From REEB95 sp035648735 (GTDB lineage: Bacteria > Pseudomonadota > Alphaproteobacteria > ATCC43930 > CGMCC-115725): DNA of 35,075 bases. The position numbers were made by a program, and so were the translations under genes. The DNA lies in the NCBI GenBank assembly GCA_035648735.1, contig DASRKX010000027.1:1-35075 (forward strand). The letters run 5' to 3'. How positions within the stretch are numbered: the first letter of the stretch is position 1; each line of letters begins with the position of its first letter. This document shows, piece after piece, positions 23,989-31,754 of this stretch. The notes under the pieces were generated by a model, which was not told the origin of the DNA, searched no databases, and saw only the letters and a list, made by a program, of their open reading frames with translations.

Positions 23989-25118
23989 CCGTCGGCGCGC
24001 TCACCGTCGAAACCCCGAGCGGCGGTCGCGTGTCCTTCGCTGCCACGGCGCCAGGGCCCGATGCGACGATCAAGCTGCATCGCTGGCGTGCCTTGTGGCG
24101 CCTCCTGATTGGCGGCGACCTCGGTTTCGCCGAGGCTTATGTGGACGAGGATTGGTCGACGCCGAATCTGAAGACCTTCCTCGAGCTCGGCGCCCGCAAC
24201 GAGGCCGCGCTGGCCGACGCGATGCGCGGCACGCCGCTGCTGCGCGCGATCAACCGGCTGAGGCACCTGCGCCGCGGCAATACGCGGCGCGGCAGCCGGC
24301 GCAACATCGCGGCGCATTACGATCTCGGCAACGATTTTTACGCCGAATGGCTCGACGGCGGCATGACCTATTCCTCGGCGCTGTTCACCGCGCAGACCAA
24401 CAGTCTCGAAGCGGCGCAGGCGGCGAAGTACCACCGCGCCGCCGACATGCTCAGTGTTGCGGGCGGCGAAAAAGTGCTCGAGATCGGCTGCGGCTGGGGC
24501 GGCATGGCGGAACTGCTCGCCCGCGGTCACGGCTGCAATGTCACGGCGCTCACCCTGTCGCAACAGCAGCGCGACTACGCCGCGGCGCGGATGAAAACGG
24601 CCGGCGTGGCGTCGCAAGTCGATGTCCAGCTCACCGACTACCGCGATATCCAAGGAACCTTCGACCGCGCCGTCTCGATCGAGATGTTCGAGGCGGTCGG
24701 CGAGGAACACTGGCCGAGCTATTTCGACATGCTGCGCCGCCGGCTCGCCGCAGGGGGCGTCGCCGTCGTGCAGATCATCACCATCGCCGAGGCGAAATTC
24801 GCCGAATACCGGCGCAACGCCGATTTTATCCAGCGCTACATTTTCCCGGGCGGCATGCTGCCGAGCGAGGGGGCGCTGCGCGAGCAGATCGCGCGCGCCG
24901 GATTGTTCCTCAGCGGGCGCGAAAACTTCGGCGAAAGCTATGCGCGCACTTTGGCGGAGTGGCAGGCGCGGTTCCAGCGAGCCTGGCCGCGCATCGCCTC
25001 GTTCGGTTTCCCGACGCGCTTCAAGCGGACCTGGGAATATTATCTCGCCTATTGCGAGGCCGGCTTCCGTGCCGGCGCGATCGACGTCGGGCTCTACCGC
25101 ATCGAAAAGCCGAGTTGA
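23880..25118 (+). CDS. cfa: Cyclopropane-fatty-acyl-phospholipid synthase-like methyltransferase
   Basis: A 412-residue S-adenosylmethionine-dependent enzyme. The GTG at 23880 is preferred, ten bases after GGGAGG; an in-frame TTG at 23862 and ATG at 23961 are alternatives. Family landmarks are HYDLGNDFYAEWLD (146-159), MTYSSALF, the SAM loop VLEIGCGWGGMAELL (about 199-213), SIEMFEAVGEEHWPSYF with its Glu, and DFIQRYIFPGGMLPS. It should add a methylene or methyl group from SAM to unsaturated acyl chains of membrane lipids. The Cys that in E. coli Cfa lies in the YxCA region is Ser here, as in several divergent subfamilies, so the product may not be a cyclopropane. The upstream DUF1365 partner gene is only a relic. 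Confidence 0.85.
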   Translation: MAQGTSPATPSAATDKSGGRWRRPRLAMLQALLSRLAVGALTVETPSGGRVSFAATAPGPDATIKLHRWRALWRLLIGGDLGFAEAYVDEDWSTPNLKTFLELGARNEAALADAMRGTPLLRAINRLRHLRRGNTRRGSRRNIAAHYDLGNDFYAEWLDGGMTYSSALFTAQTNSLEAAQAAKYHRAADMLSVAGGEKVLEIGCGWGGMAELLARGHGCNVTALTLSQQQRDYAAARMKTAGVASQVDVQLTDYRDIQGTFDRAVSIEMFEAVGEEHWPSYFDMLRRRLAAGGVAVVQIITIAEAKFAEYRRNADFIQRYIFPGGMLPSEGALREQIARAGLFLSGRENFGESYARTLAEWQARFQRAWPRIASFGFPTRFKRTWEYYLAYCEAGFRAGAIDVGLYRIEKPS

Positions 25119-25143
25119 TCCAACTCCGCGCCATTGCGGAGCG

Positions 25144-25665
25144 CTACTCGGTCTTGACGCCGGGCCGCTTGAAGCTCTTGTCCTGGTGGCCCTTGCCGTC
25201 GAGATCGCCGAGGGGGAAGAGCCAGCTATAGCCGCCCTTGGGATTGGTCAGTATCTCCCAGCAATTCAGGTCGCAATCCCAGAAGTAGAAGCTGTAGGTG
25301 CCGTGCTGGAGGATCGGCTTGGTGATCTTCGTCAGCCGCCATTTGTCTTTCTGCTCCATGGCAACGCGATAGCACTCGTCGACCTCCTCCTGGGTCTCGA
25401 CGTCGAGACCGTTGTGGCCGAGCAGCCCCATCGGCGCCTTGGTCTTGCACTTGACCGTGGCGATGGTGTTGTTGCCGCCGAGCCGGATCATCAGCGAGAT
25501 CGGGCTGGTCTTGACCACGTCGAGGCCGAGGAATTCCTCGTAAAATCTACGCGTGAAATCGAGGTCGGTCGATTCCAACGTGCCGTGCGACAGGAAATTA
25601 AGCTTCAACGCCGGCTGCGGCTTTTCGCGCGCTTCGGCGGAAGCTGGGGTGGCGTCTTCGGGCAT
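25144..25665 (-). CDS. VOC-superfamily protein (glyoxalase/dioxygenase fold)
   Basis: A 173-residue protein from the ATG at 25665, preceded by GGAGGGAA. It has the VOC opening LNFLSHGTLESTDLDFTRRFYEEFLGLDVV, with a possible metal-binding His (SHGTL). Other blocks are LMIRLGGNNTIATVKCK, LLGHNGLDVETQEEVDECY, and the closing YSFYFWDCDLNCWEILTNPKGGYSW, whose Glu (CWEI) is a usual metal ligand. Members use a bound metal in glyoxalase, dioxygenase or related reactions; the substrate here is unknown. It is convergent with the methyltransferase, 25 bases apart, and divergent from the next gene. A longer frame to 25806 is not family-like. Confidence 0.82.
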   Translation of the reverse strand: MPEDATPASAEAREKPQPALKLNFLSHGTLESTDLDFTRRFYEEFLGLDVVKTSPISLMIRLGGNNTIATVKCKTKAPMGLLGHNGLDVETQEEVDECYRVAMEQKDKWRLTKITKPILQHGTYSFYFWDCDLNCWEILTNPKGGYSWLFPLGDLDGKGHQDKSFKRPGVKTE

Positions 25666-25876
25666 GGTTCCCTCCGTTCGATGGTGGTATTCCCGGCGCT
25701 CCGACGGTGCCGTGTTTCCGGCGCTCAGTCTCGCGAAAATCGGCGCCCGGCTCAAGCTCGCCGGAAAAAGCCCTGACGCTGAGAACCGTCCCGGCGGGGA
25801 CAGCAAACAAAAACCGCCTAAATACGGCTGCCGGCATTAGGTTTAGGGGATACGGGAAGGACCGGGAGCGACGGCG

Positions 25877-26620
25877 ATGCCCTATAAAATCCTGCTCGCG
25901 GGCGCGGGCGGCGCGATCGGCCAGAGGCTGACGCCGCTGCTGCGCGACGCCGGCCATGATGTTTTCGGCACCACCCGCTCGGCGGCGAAAGCCCAGGAAT
26001 TGAAGGCGGCCGGGGTCGAGCCGGTCGTGGTCGATGTCTTCGATGCCGCCGGCTTGTCTCGGCTGGTGGCCGCCATCCGGCCGGAGATCGTCATCCATCA
26101 ACTGACCGACCTTCCTGATGGGTTCGGAAACCTCGATCCGAGCCAAAGGGCGCAAGCACTGTCGGCCAATGCGCGCATCCGCGTCGAGGGAACGAGAAAC
26201 CTAGTGGCCGCGACCTTGGCCGCCGGCGCGCGGCGGCTGATCGCCCAGAGCATCGCCTGGGTCTATGCGCCGGGACGGGAACCGCATACCGAAGACGATG
26301 CGCTGGACCTCGATGCCGAAGGGTCGCGCGGCGTCACCATCGACGGCGTCGCCGCGCTCGAAAAGACGACATTGCATTCGCCGCCGCTCGAGGGGATCGT
26401 GCTGCGCTACGGTCAGTTCTATGGCCCGGGAACCGGGGCCGATCAGCCGAGCAAGACCGTCCCGCCGCTGCACGTCGACGCCGCCGCCGTGGCGGCGCTG
26501 CTGGCAATCGATCGGGGCCGTCCCGGTATTTTCAACATCGCCGAAGCCAACAATCACGTCGCGACGAACAAGGCGCGAAGCGAGCTCGGCTGGGATCCAG
26601 CCTTTCGCCTGAAAGGCTGA
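25877..26620 (+). CDS. NAD(P)-dependent epimerase/dehydratase-like protein
   Basis: A 247-residue Rossmann-fold protein. The dinucleotide loop is LLAGAGGAIGQRLTPLL near residues 6-22, followed by GTTRS, which suggests NADPH preference. VVDVFDAAGL, the Asn-rich ANARIRVEGTRNLV, and the strand RLIAQSIAWVY follow. At the catalytic YxxxK position the sequence reads GVAALEKT, so the usual Tyr is absent and enzymatic activity is uncertain. The C-terminal half is short for the family. The start ATG at 25877 has GGGAG upstream. It ends 34 bases from the convergent last gene of the Ehr-like operon. The function is unknown beyond NAD(P) binding. Confidence 0.8.
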   Translation: MPYKILLAGAGGAIGQRLTPLLRDAGHDVFGTTRSAAKAQELKAAGVEPVVVDVFDAAGLSRLVAAIRPEIVIHQLTDLPDGFGNLDPSQRAQALSANARIRVEGTRNLVAATLAAGARRLIAQSIAWVYAPGREPHTEDDALDLDAEGSRGVTIDGVAALEKTTLHSPPLEGIVLRYGQFYGPGTGADQPSKTVPPLHVDAAAVAALLAIDRGRPGIFNIAEANNHVATNKARSELGWDPAFRLKG

Positions 26621-26654
26621 CCGCGGCTAGACTAAAAAGGCGGTAGTGTCCGGT

Positions 26655-27170
26655 TTAGCGCTGCGCCTCGATCAACGCCAGCAGTCCCTTGAGAATGGCT
26701 TCGGGCCGAGGCGGACAGCCGCTTATGTGCAGATCGACCGGCACGGCCTTGGCCACGCCGCCCAGGACCGCATAGCTGCCGGCGAACAGGCCGCCATCCA
26801 AGGCGCAATCGCCCACCGCCACCACCCATTTTGGATCGGGCGTGGCGGCATAGGTGCGCTCCAGCGCCTCTCGCATGTTCCGCGTCACCGGGCCGGTGAC
26901 CAGCAGCACGTCGGCATGGCGCGGTGAGGCCACGAAGCGCAGGCCGAAACGTTCGAGATCGTAAAACGCGTTGCTAAGAGCATGAATTTCGAGCTCGCAG
27001 CCGTTGCAGGAGCCGGCATCGACCTGACGGATGGACAGGCTGCGGCCCAGGCGGCGGCGCGCGGCGCGGTCGAGCGCTTCCGCCAGTTCGGCCATGGCCG
27101 CGTCGCCGGCCAAGGGCGCTGGCTCGGTCAGCGGCGACCGGATCATACCTTCGAAGAGATGCTTGCGCAT
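26655..27170 (-). CDS. hyfI: Ehr-type complex small subunit (HyfI/NuoB-like iron-sulfur protein)
   Basis: A 171-residue homologue of the NuoB and group 4 hydrogenase small subunits, named by homology. The four cysteines expected to hold the proximal [4Fe-4S] cluster are present: C55 and C58 in DAGSCNGCELE, C122 in VAVGDCALDGG, and C152 in ISGCPPRPEAI. VLLVTGPVTRNMREAL and the Gly-rich GGLFAGSYAV segments are also typical. It should sit against the large subunit on the cytoplasmic side and be the last electron carrier of the complex. It is the last gene of the operon, starting 12 bases after the large subunit's stop, and meets the convergent epimerase-like gene without a clear terminator. Confidence 0.9.
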   Translation of the reverse strand: MRKHLFEGMIRSPLTEPAPLAGDAAMAELAEALDRAARRRLGRSLSIRQVDAGSCNGCELEIHALSNAFYDLERFGLRFVASPRHADVLLVTGPVTRNMREALERTYAATPDPKWVVAVGDCALDGGLFAGSYAVLGGVAKAVPVDLHISGCPPRPEAILKGLLALIEAQR

Positions 27171-27182
27171 GACGCCATGCCC

Positions 27183-28676
27183 TCAGAGATCGTGGCCGGA
27201 GTAGGAGCAGTTGAACGACTTGTTGCAGAGCGGGAAGTCGGCGACGATGTTGCCTTCGATCGCGGCTTCAAGCAGCGGCCACTGGAACCACGACGGATCG
27301 CGCAAATGGCAGCGCTCGACGGCGCCGGCACCGCCGAGCCGCAGCCAAGCCAGCACGTCGCCGCGGAAGCCCTCGACCAGCGCTATGCCTTCGCACGCGG
27401 CACGGCCGGGCTTGGGCAAGGCGGCGTGGATTTCCCCGGCGGGCAAAGATTCCAGAATCTGGACGATCAGGTCGAGGCTCTGCTCGACTTCGTCGATACG
27501 GATCCAAACGCGCGCATTGACGTCGCCCTGGCTGCGCACCGGCACCTCGAATTTCAACCGGTCATAAGGCGCGTAGGCAAGATTGCGGCGCGCATCGAAG
27601 CCCCTTCCCGAGGCGCGGCCGATATAACCGCCGGCGCCGAAGCGCCGCGCCAGTTCCGGAGTTAGTATGCCGGCGCCGACGGTGCGGTCCTGCAACGAGG
27701 CGGTGCTATCGTAGAGATTGACCAAGGCGGGGAAGCGCTGCTTGGCCTCATGGACGAGATCGGCGATGGCGGCGATGCCGCCCTTGTCGAGATCGGATGC
27801 CACGCCGCCGGGCAGGGCGCAATCTCGCATCAGCCGGTGGCCGAAAGCCGCATCGGCGGCGCGCAGCACGCGCTCACGCAACACGCCGCAATGGGCGTGC
27901 ATAAGCGCGAAAGACGCGTCGTTGCAGATGGCGCCGATATCGCCAAAATGATTGGCGAGGCGTTCGAGCTCGGCCATCAGCGCGCGGAGATATTGGGCGC
28001 GCGGCGTGGCCTCGATCCCGAGCGCCGCTTCGGCGGCGCGCGCGAAGGCCACGGCATAGGCAACCGTGCTGTCGCCCGAAACCCGCCCGGCAAGCTTGGC
28101 GGCGTGGCCGAGTTCGGCGCCTTCCATCAGCTTTTCGACGCCTTTATGGGCATAGCCTAGGCGCTCCTCCAGCCGCACCACGGTCTCGCCATTGGCGGTG
28201 AAGCGGAAATGGCCGGGTTCGATGATGCTGGCATGAACCGGGCCGACCGGAATCTGGTGCAGGTTTTCGCCCGTGGCCGGCAGGAAGGCGCAATCCGTGG
28301 CCGCGCGTTTCCGTTCGCCCGGCCATTGCCCGTGATCGAGCCAGGGGCGCGTATCTGGCGCGCCGGTGGGCTCAAGGTGATAAAGATCGCGGATCGCGCG
28401 TTCGAGCCGGATCGCCGGCGCATGCACCGCGCCCACTGAGGAAAAGCGCCCGGATTTACAGTCGAGGCTCAGTACAGCTAAATCGCCGGCTGTTTCGTCA
28501 AGCAACACCATGTGCACGGCGGATTCCTCTCCCCACAGCCCGAGCAGGGTGAGACGTCCTTGACCCAGCGCTTGCGCGGCGAGAGTCCAGGTCTTGGCAT
28601 TGACGACCGCGCGCGGCGCCGGGCGATGCGCCGCGACATTCCTGCCCTGTTCGATTAAATCCTGGAGTGCGCTCAT
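27183..28676 (-). CDS. hyfG: Ehr-type complex large subunit, lacking NiFe ligands (HyfG/NuoCD-like)
   Basis: A 497-residue protein, named by homology. The first 125 or so residues resemble the NuoC-like 30-kDa domain. The rest is the NuoD/hydrogenase large-subunit fold, with HQIPVGPVHASIIEPGHFRF (140-159), RLGYAHKGVEKLMEG, and ELERLANHFGDIG. Where NiFe hydrogenases have RxCGxC, this protein has RVSGDS (198-203). Its C-terminus has C484 and C490 five residues apart in PLCNKSFNCSYSGHDL in place of DPCxxC. Four-cysteine NiFe binding is therefore impossible. There is no C-terminal extension for a maturation protease. It resembles the Ehr class, with an unknown substrate. AGGA precedes the ATG at 28676, seven bases after the previous stop. 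Confidence 0.88.
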   Translation of the reverse strand: MSALQDLIEQGRNVAAHRPAPRAVVNAKTWTLAAQALGQGRLTLLGLWGEESAVHMVLLDETAGDLAVLSLDCKSGRFSSVGAVHAPAIRLERAIRDLYHLEPTGAPDTRPWLDHGQWPGERKRAATDCAFLPATGENLHQIPVGPVHASIIEPGHFRFTANGETVVRLEERLGYAHKGVEKLMEGAELGHAAKLAGRVSGDSTVAYAVAFARAAEAALGIEATPRAQYLRALMAELERLANHFGDIGAICNDASFALMHAHCGVLRERVLRAADAAFGHRLMRDCALPGGVASDLDKGGIAAIADLVHEAKQRFPALVNLYDSTASLQDRTVGAGILTPELARRFGAGGYIGRASGRGFDARRNLAYAPYDRLKFEVPVRSQGDVNARVWIRIDEVEQSLDLIVQILESLPAGEIHAALPKPGRAACEGIALVEGFRGDVLAWLRLGGAGAVERCHLRDPSWFQWPLLEAAIEGNIVADFPLCNKSFNCSYSGHDL

Positions 28677-28683
28677 GAACGTC

Positions 28684-30135
28684 CTATTTCAGCAGGCTGG
28701 AGACATGCTGGAACCAGATCACCAGCTGCGGCGGCAGATAGATGCCGGCAGCGAGGACCAGCGCCAGATGCGCGAAGAGCGGCACGTAGGACGCCTTGAC
28801 CGGCGTGCTCGGGCCGCGCGGCTCGCCGAAGGCAAGACCGTTGAGGCGAAGCACCAGCGCACCGAGCGCGATCAGCAATCCGAGCACCAGCACGACGGCA
28901 AGCAGCGGCGTGCGGGCAAACGTGGAACTCACCACCAGGAACTCGCTCATGAAGATGCCGAGCGGCGGAAACCCGGCGATGGCGATCACGCCCACAACCA
29001 GGCTCCAGCCGAGCCAGGGATGGGTTTCGGTCAAGCCGCCGATCTCGGAGATGCGTTGCGTGCCCTTGACCTGGGAGATGTGGCCGACCGCGAAGAAGAT
29101 TCCCGATTTTGTCAGACTGTGCATGGTCATGTGCAAGAGGCCGGCGAAATTGGCGAGCGGCCCACCCATGCCGAAAGCGAAGGTGATAATGCCCATGTGC
29201 TCGATCGAGGAATAGGCGAAGAGCCGCTTGATATCGCGGCGGCGGTAAAGCATGAACGCGGCGAAGATCAGCGAGACCAGCCCCATCGTCATCATCAGCG
29301 GGCCGGGCGCCACCGCCGCCGCGTTGGCGGAAAGCAGCATCTTGAAGCGCAGTACGGCGTAAAGCGCGACGTTCAACAGCAGCCCCGACAGCACCGCGGA
29401 AATCGGCGTCGGACCTTCGGCATGGGCGTCGGGCAGCCAGGCGTGCAGCGGCGCCAATCCCACCTTGGTGCCGTAACCCAGCAGCAGGAATATGAAGGCG
29501 ACGTTCAACAGCGCCGGATCGAAGCTGGGTGCATGCGCGACCAACTCGGTCCACGCCATGGCGTCGACACCTTCGCCGATCACCGGCTGCGCAGCGACAT
29601 AGACCAGGATGGTGCCGAACAGCGCCAGCGCGATGCCAACGCTGCCGAGGATGAAATATTTCCAGGCCGCTTCGAGCGCCTCATGGGTGCGGTAGATTCC
29701 GACCATGAGCACGGTGGTGAGCGTCGCCATTTCGACCGCGACCCACATCAACCCGATATTGTTCGCCAGCAGCGCCAAATTCAGGGCGAACATCAGGATC
29801 TGATACATGGCGTGATAGAAACGCAGATAGACCGACGTCAGCCGCCCGGTCTCGAGTTCGTGGCCGACATAGCTGGCGCTGAAGACGCTGGTGGTGAACC
29901 CGACGAAGGTGGTGAGAATGATGAAGACGATGTTGAGGTCGTCGACCAGCAGATAGCGGCCGGGCGCGGGGTTGTCGCCGAGCAGCAGCGACAAGGAAGC
30001 GAGCAAAGTCAGGAACGCCGCCGCGACGTTGAGCCGCGATGAAAGCCGGTAACCCGGCAGGCAAGCGAGCAGCACCGCCGCGCCCAGCGGGATCAGCAGC
30101 ACGGCGTCCATCCGCTCCAGGGCGAATCCGGTCAT
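28684..30135 (-). CDS. hyfF: Proton-translocating antiporter-like subunit (HyfF/NuoN-like)
   Basis: A 483-residue membrane protein with about 13-14 predicted helices. The residues linked to proton movement in this family are present: E135 in LMWVAVEMATLTTV, K224 in GYGTKVGLAPLHAWLPDAHAEGP with H231 and H238, and a Lys in the MHSLTKSGIFFAVGH helix. The sequence is closest in pattern to the HyfF/NuoN group. It should form one of two proton channels in the membrane arm. Its start overlaps the HyfE-like stop (ATGA), so the two are translationally coupled. Confidence 0.92.
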   Translation of the reverse strand: MTGFALERMDAVLLIPLGAAVLLACLPGYRLSSRLNVAAAFLTLLASLSLLLGDNPAPGRYLLVDDLNIVFIILTTFVGFTTSVFSASYVGHELETGRLTSVYLRFYHAMYQILMFALNLALLANNIGLMWVAVEMATLTTVLMVGIYRTHEALEAAWKYFILGSVGIALALFGTILVYVAAQPVIGEGVDAMAWTELVAHAPSFDPALLNVAFIFLLLGYGTKVGLAPLHAWLPDAHAEGPTPISAVLSGLLLNVALYAVLRFKMLLSANAAAVAPGPLMMTMGLVSLIFAAFMLYRRRDIKRLFAYSSIEHMGIITFAFGMGGPLANFAGLLHMTMHSLTKSGIFFAVGHISQVKGTQRISEIGGLTETHPWLGWSLVVGVIAIAGFPPLGIFMSEFLVVSSTFARTPLLAVVLVLGLLIALGALVLRLNGLAFGEPRGPSTPVKASYVPLFAHLALVLAAGIYLPPQLVIWFQHVSSLLK

Positions 30136-30794
30136 CGGCGATCTCCGCGGAACTGGTCCATCGCGCCCACATCCACGGTGTCGAAACGCTCGCGGATGCG
30201 GAACAGGAAGATGCCGATGACGATGAAGGCGATGAGGATGGAGAAGGCGACGCTGATCTCGACCACCAGCGGCATGCCCTTGGCGCCGGTCGCAGCCAGC
30301 ACCAGCCCGTTTTCAAGCGACATGAAGCCGATGATCTGGCTCACGGCGTTGCGCCGCGTCACCATCATCAGCAAGCCCAGCAACACGACCGCCAGCGCGA
30401 AGGCCAGATCCTCGCGCGCGATCGGCGTGGCATTGCCGGTCACGCGTAGCATCACCACCATCGACAGCGCCACCAGCGCCAATCCTGCCAGCATGGTCAG
30501 GCCGATGCCGACCACGGTCTCGACCTCGCGGTGGATGCCCAGTTGCTGGACGATCCGCCGCAGCGCGATCGGAATGATAATGGCCTTGAATCCAAGCGCG
30601 ATCCCCGCCGTCACGTAAAGATGCGGCGCGTCCTGGATATAGGCCTGCCAGGCGACCGACAGCGTCAGCACCAGCGCATGACCGGCATAGACGTTGATCA
30701 GCGCGGTGAGCCGATCCTGATAGAGCAGCATGAAACTCGTCAGCACCAAGCTGCCGGCGAGAAGATGAGCGACGTCGAAGGCGAGACGCCCCAT
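30132..30794 (-). CDS. hyfE: HyfE-like membrane subunit
   Basis: A 220-residue hydrophobic protein with about six predicted membrane helices, close to the length of E. coli HyfE (216). The C-terminal half resembles NuoK and keeps a buried Glu in IIGFMSLENGLVLAATG, a residue tied to proton transfer in complex I. In this family the protein joins the antiporter-like subunits to the NuoH-like subunit. Its ATG at 30794 lies immediately next to the stop of the NuoH-like gene, with no intervening base, and its stop overlaps the HyfF-like start. Confidence 0.9.
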   Translation of the reverse strand: MGRLAFDVAHLLAGSLVLTSFMLLYQDRLTALINVYAGHALVLTLSVAWQAYIQDAPHLYVTAGIALGFKAIIIPIALRRIVQQLGIHREVETVVGIGLTMLAGLALVALSMVVMLRVTGNATPIAREDLAFALAVVLLGLLMMVTRRNAVSQIIGFMSLENGLVLAATGAKGMPLVVEISVAFSILIAFIVIGIFLFRIRERFDTVDVGAMDQFRGDRR

Positions 30795-31754
30795 CTAGAA
30801 GCTCCCCGAAACGAACCGCAGCAGCATGCCGAGCAAGCCCAGCATCAGCGCCGCGCCCAGGAACTGGGGCACGCGGAAGACGCGCATCTTGGCGATGGCG
30901 GTCTCGAACACCGCCAGCAGGATTCCGCCGCCGGCCAGTTTGGCGAGATAGGCCAGCGCACCGGCGAGATACGCGGCGGACGTGCCTTCCGGCGGCGCCA
31001 GGCTCCAGGGCAAGAACAGGCAGGCGATGAGCGAGACATAGAGCAGCAGCTTGAGCATGGCAGCGAGCTCGATCAGGGCCAGATACCGCGCCGAATATTC
31101 CAGCACCATCGCCTCGTGCACCATGGTGAGTTCGAGATGGGTAGCGGGGTTGTCGACCGGGATGCGCGCATTCTCGGCAATGGCGACGATAATGAAGGCG
31201 ATGAGCGCCAGGCCCAGCGACACGCGCAATCCCACCTCCGGCGAATCCATGAATCCGGCGATGGTCGAAAGCTGGGTCGAACCGGCGATCAGCGCCAGCG
31301 TGAACACGATCGTGATCATGGCCGGCTCGGCCAGTGAGGCGATCATCACCTCACGGCTCGAGCCGATGCCGCCGAAGCTGGTGCCCACATCCATCCCGGC
31401 CAGCGCCAGGAAAAACCGCGCACTGGCCAAAAGCGCGATGACGGCGATGAGATCAGCCGACCAGCTGAACATCAGCCCGGTGGCGAAGGTGGGGACCAGA
31501 GAGGCCGCCACCCAGGTGGCGGCGAAGATCAGATAGGGCGCCGCGCGGAACAGCCAGCTGGCGTTTTCCGCCAGCACCGCCTCTTTGCGCAACAGCCGCA
31601 GCAGGTCGCGATAAGGCTGGAAGAGCGGCGGCCCGCGGCGGCGCAACAGCCGCGCCTTGGTCTTGCGCGTCAGCCCGGTCAGCGCCGGCGCCACCAGCAG
31701 CACCAGCAGCATCTGCGCCAATTGCACGGCGAGATCGCGGATTATCAGAGCCAT
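30795..31754 (-). CDS. hyfC: NuoH-like membrane subunit (HyfC-like)
   Basis: A 319-residue membrane protein of the complex I subunit 1 family, with about eight helices. Diagnostic stretches are RRGPPLFQPYRDLLRLLRKEAV, the Glu-rich AENARIPVDNPATHLELTMVHEAMVLEYS, and SREVMIASLAEPAM. In complex I this subunit anchors the soluble arm and lines the quinone pocket; in group 4 hydrogenases it couples the redox site to the membrane arm. The ATG at 31754 lies ten bases inside the previous gene, so translation is probably coupled. A longer upstream frame lies within that gene and is not NuoH-like. Confidence 0.92.
   Translation of the reverse strand: MALIIRDLAVQLAQMLLVLLVAPALTGLTRKTKARLLRRRGPPLFQPYRDLLRLLRKEAVLAENASWLFRAAPYLIFAATWVAASLVPTFATGLMFSWSADLIAVIALLASARFFLALAGMDVGTSFGGIGSSREVMIASLAEPAMITIVFTLALIAGSTQLSTIAGFMDSPEVGLRVSLGLALIAFIIVAIAENARIPVDNPATHLELTMVHEAMVLEYSARYLALIELAAMLKLLLYVSLIACLFLPWSLAPPEGTSAAYLAGALAYLAKLAGGGILLAVFETAIAKMRVFRVPQFLGAALMLGLLGMLLRFVSGSF

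Noticed and set aside
28594..31337. Plus-strand frames opposite the Ehr-like genes
   Set aside because: Compositionally biased mirrors of the membrane subunits, whose transmembrane pattern and key residues are intact.
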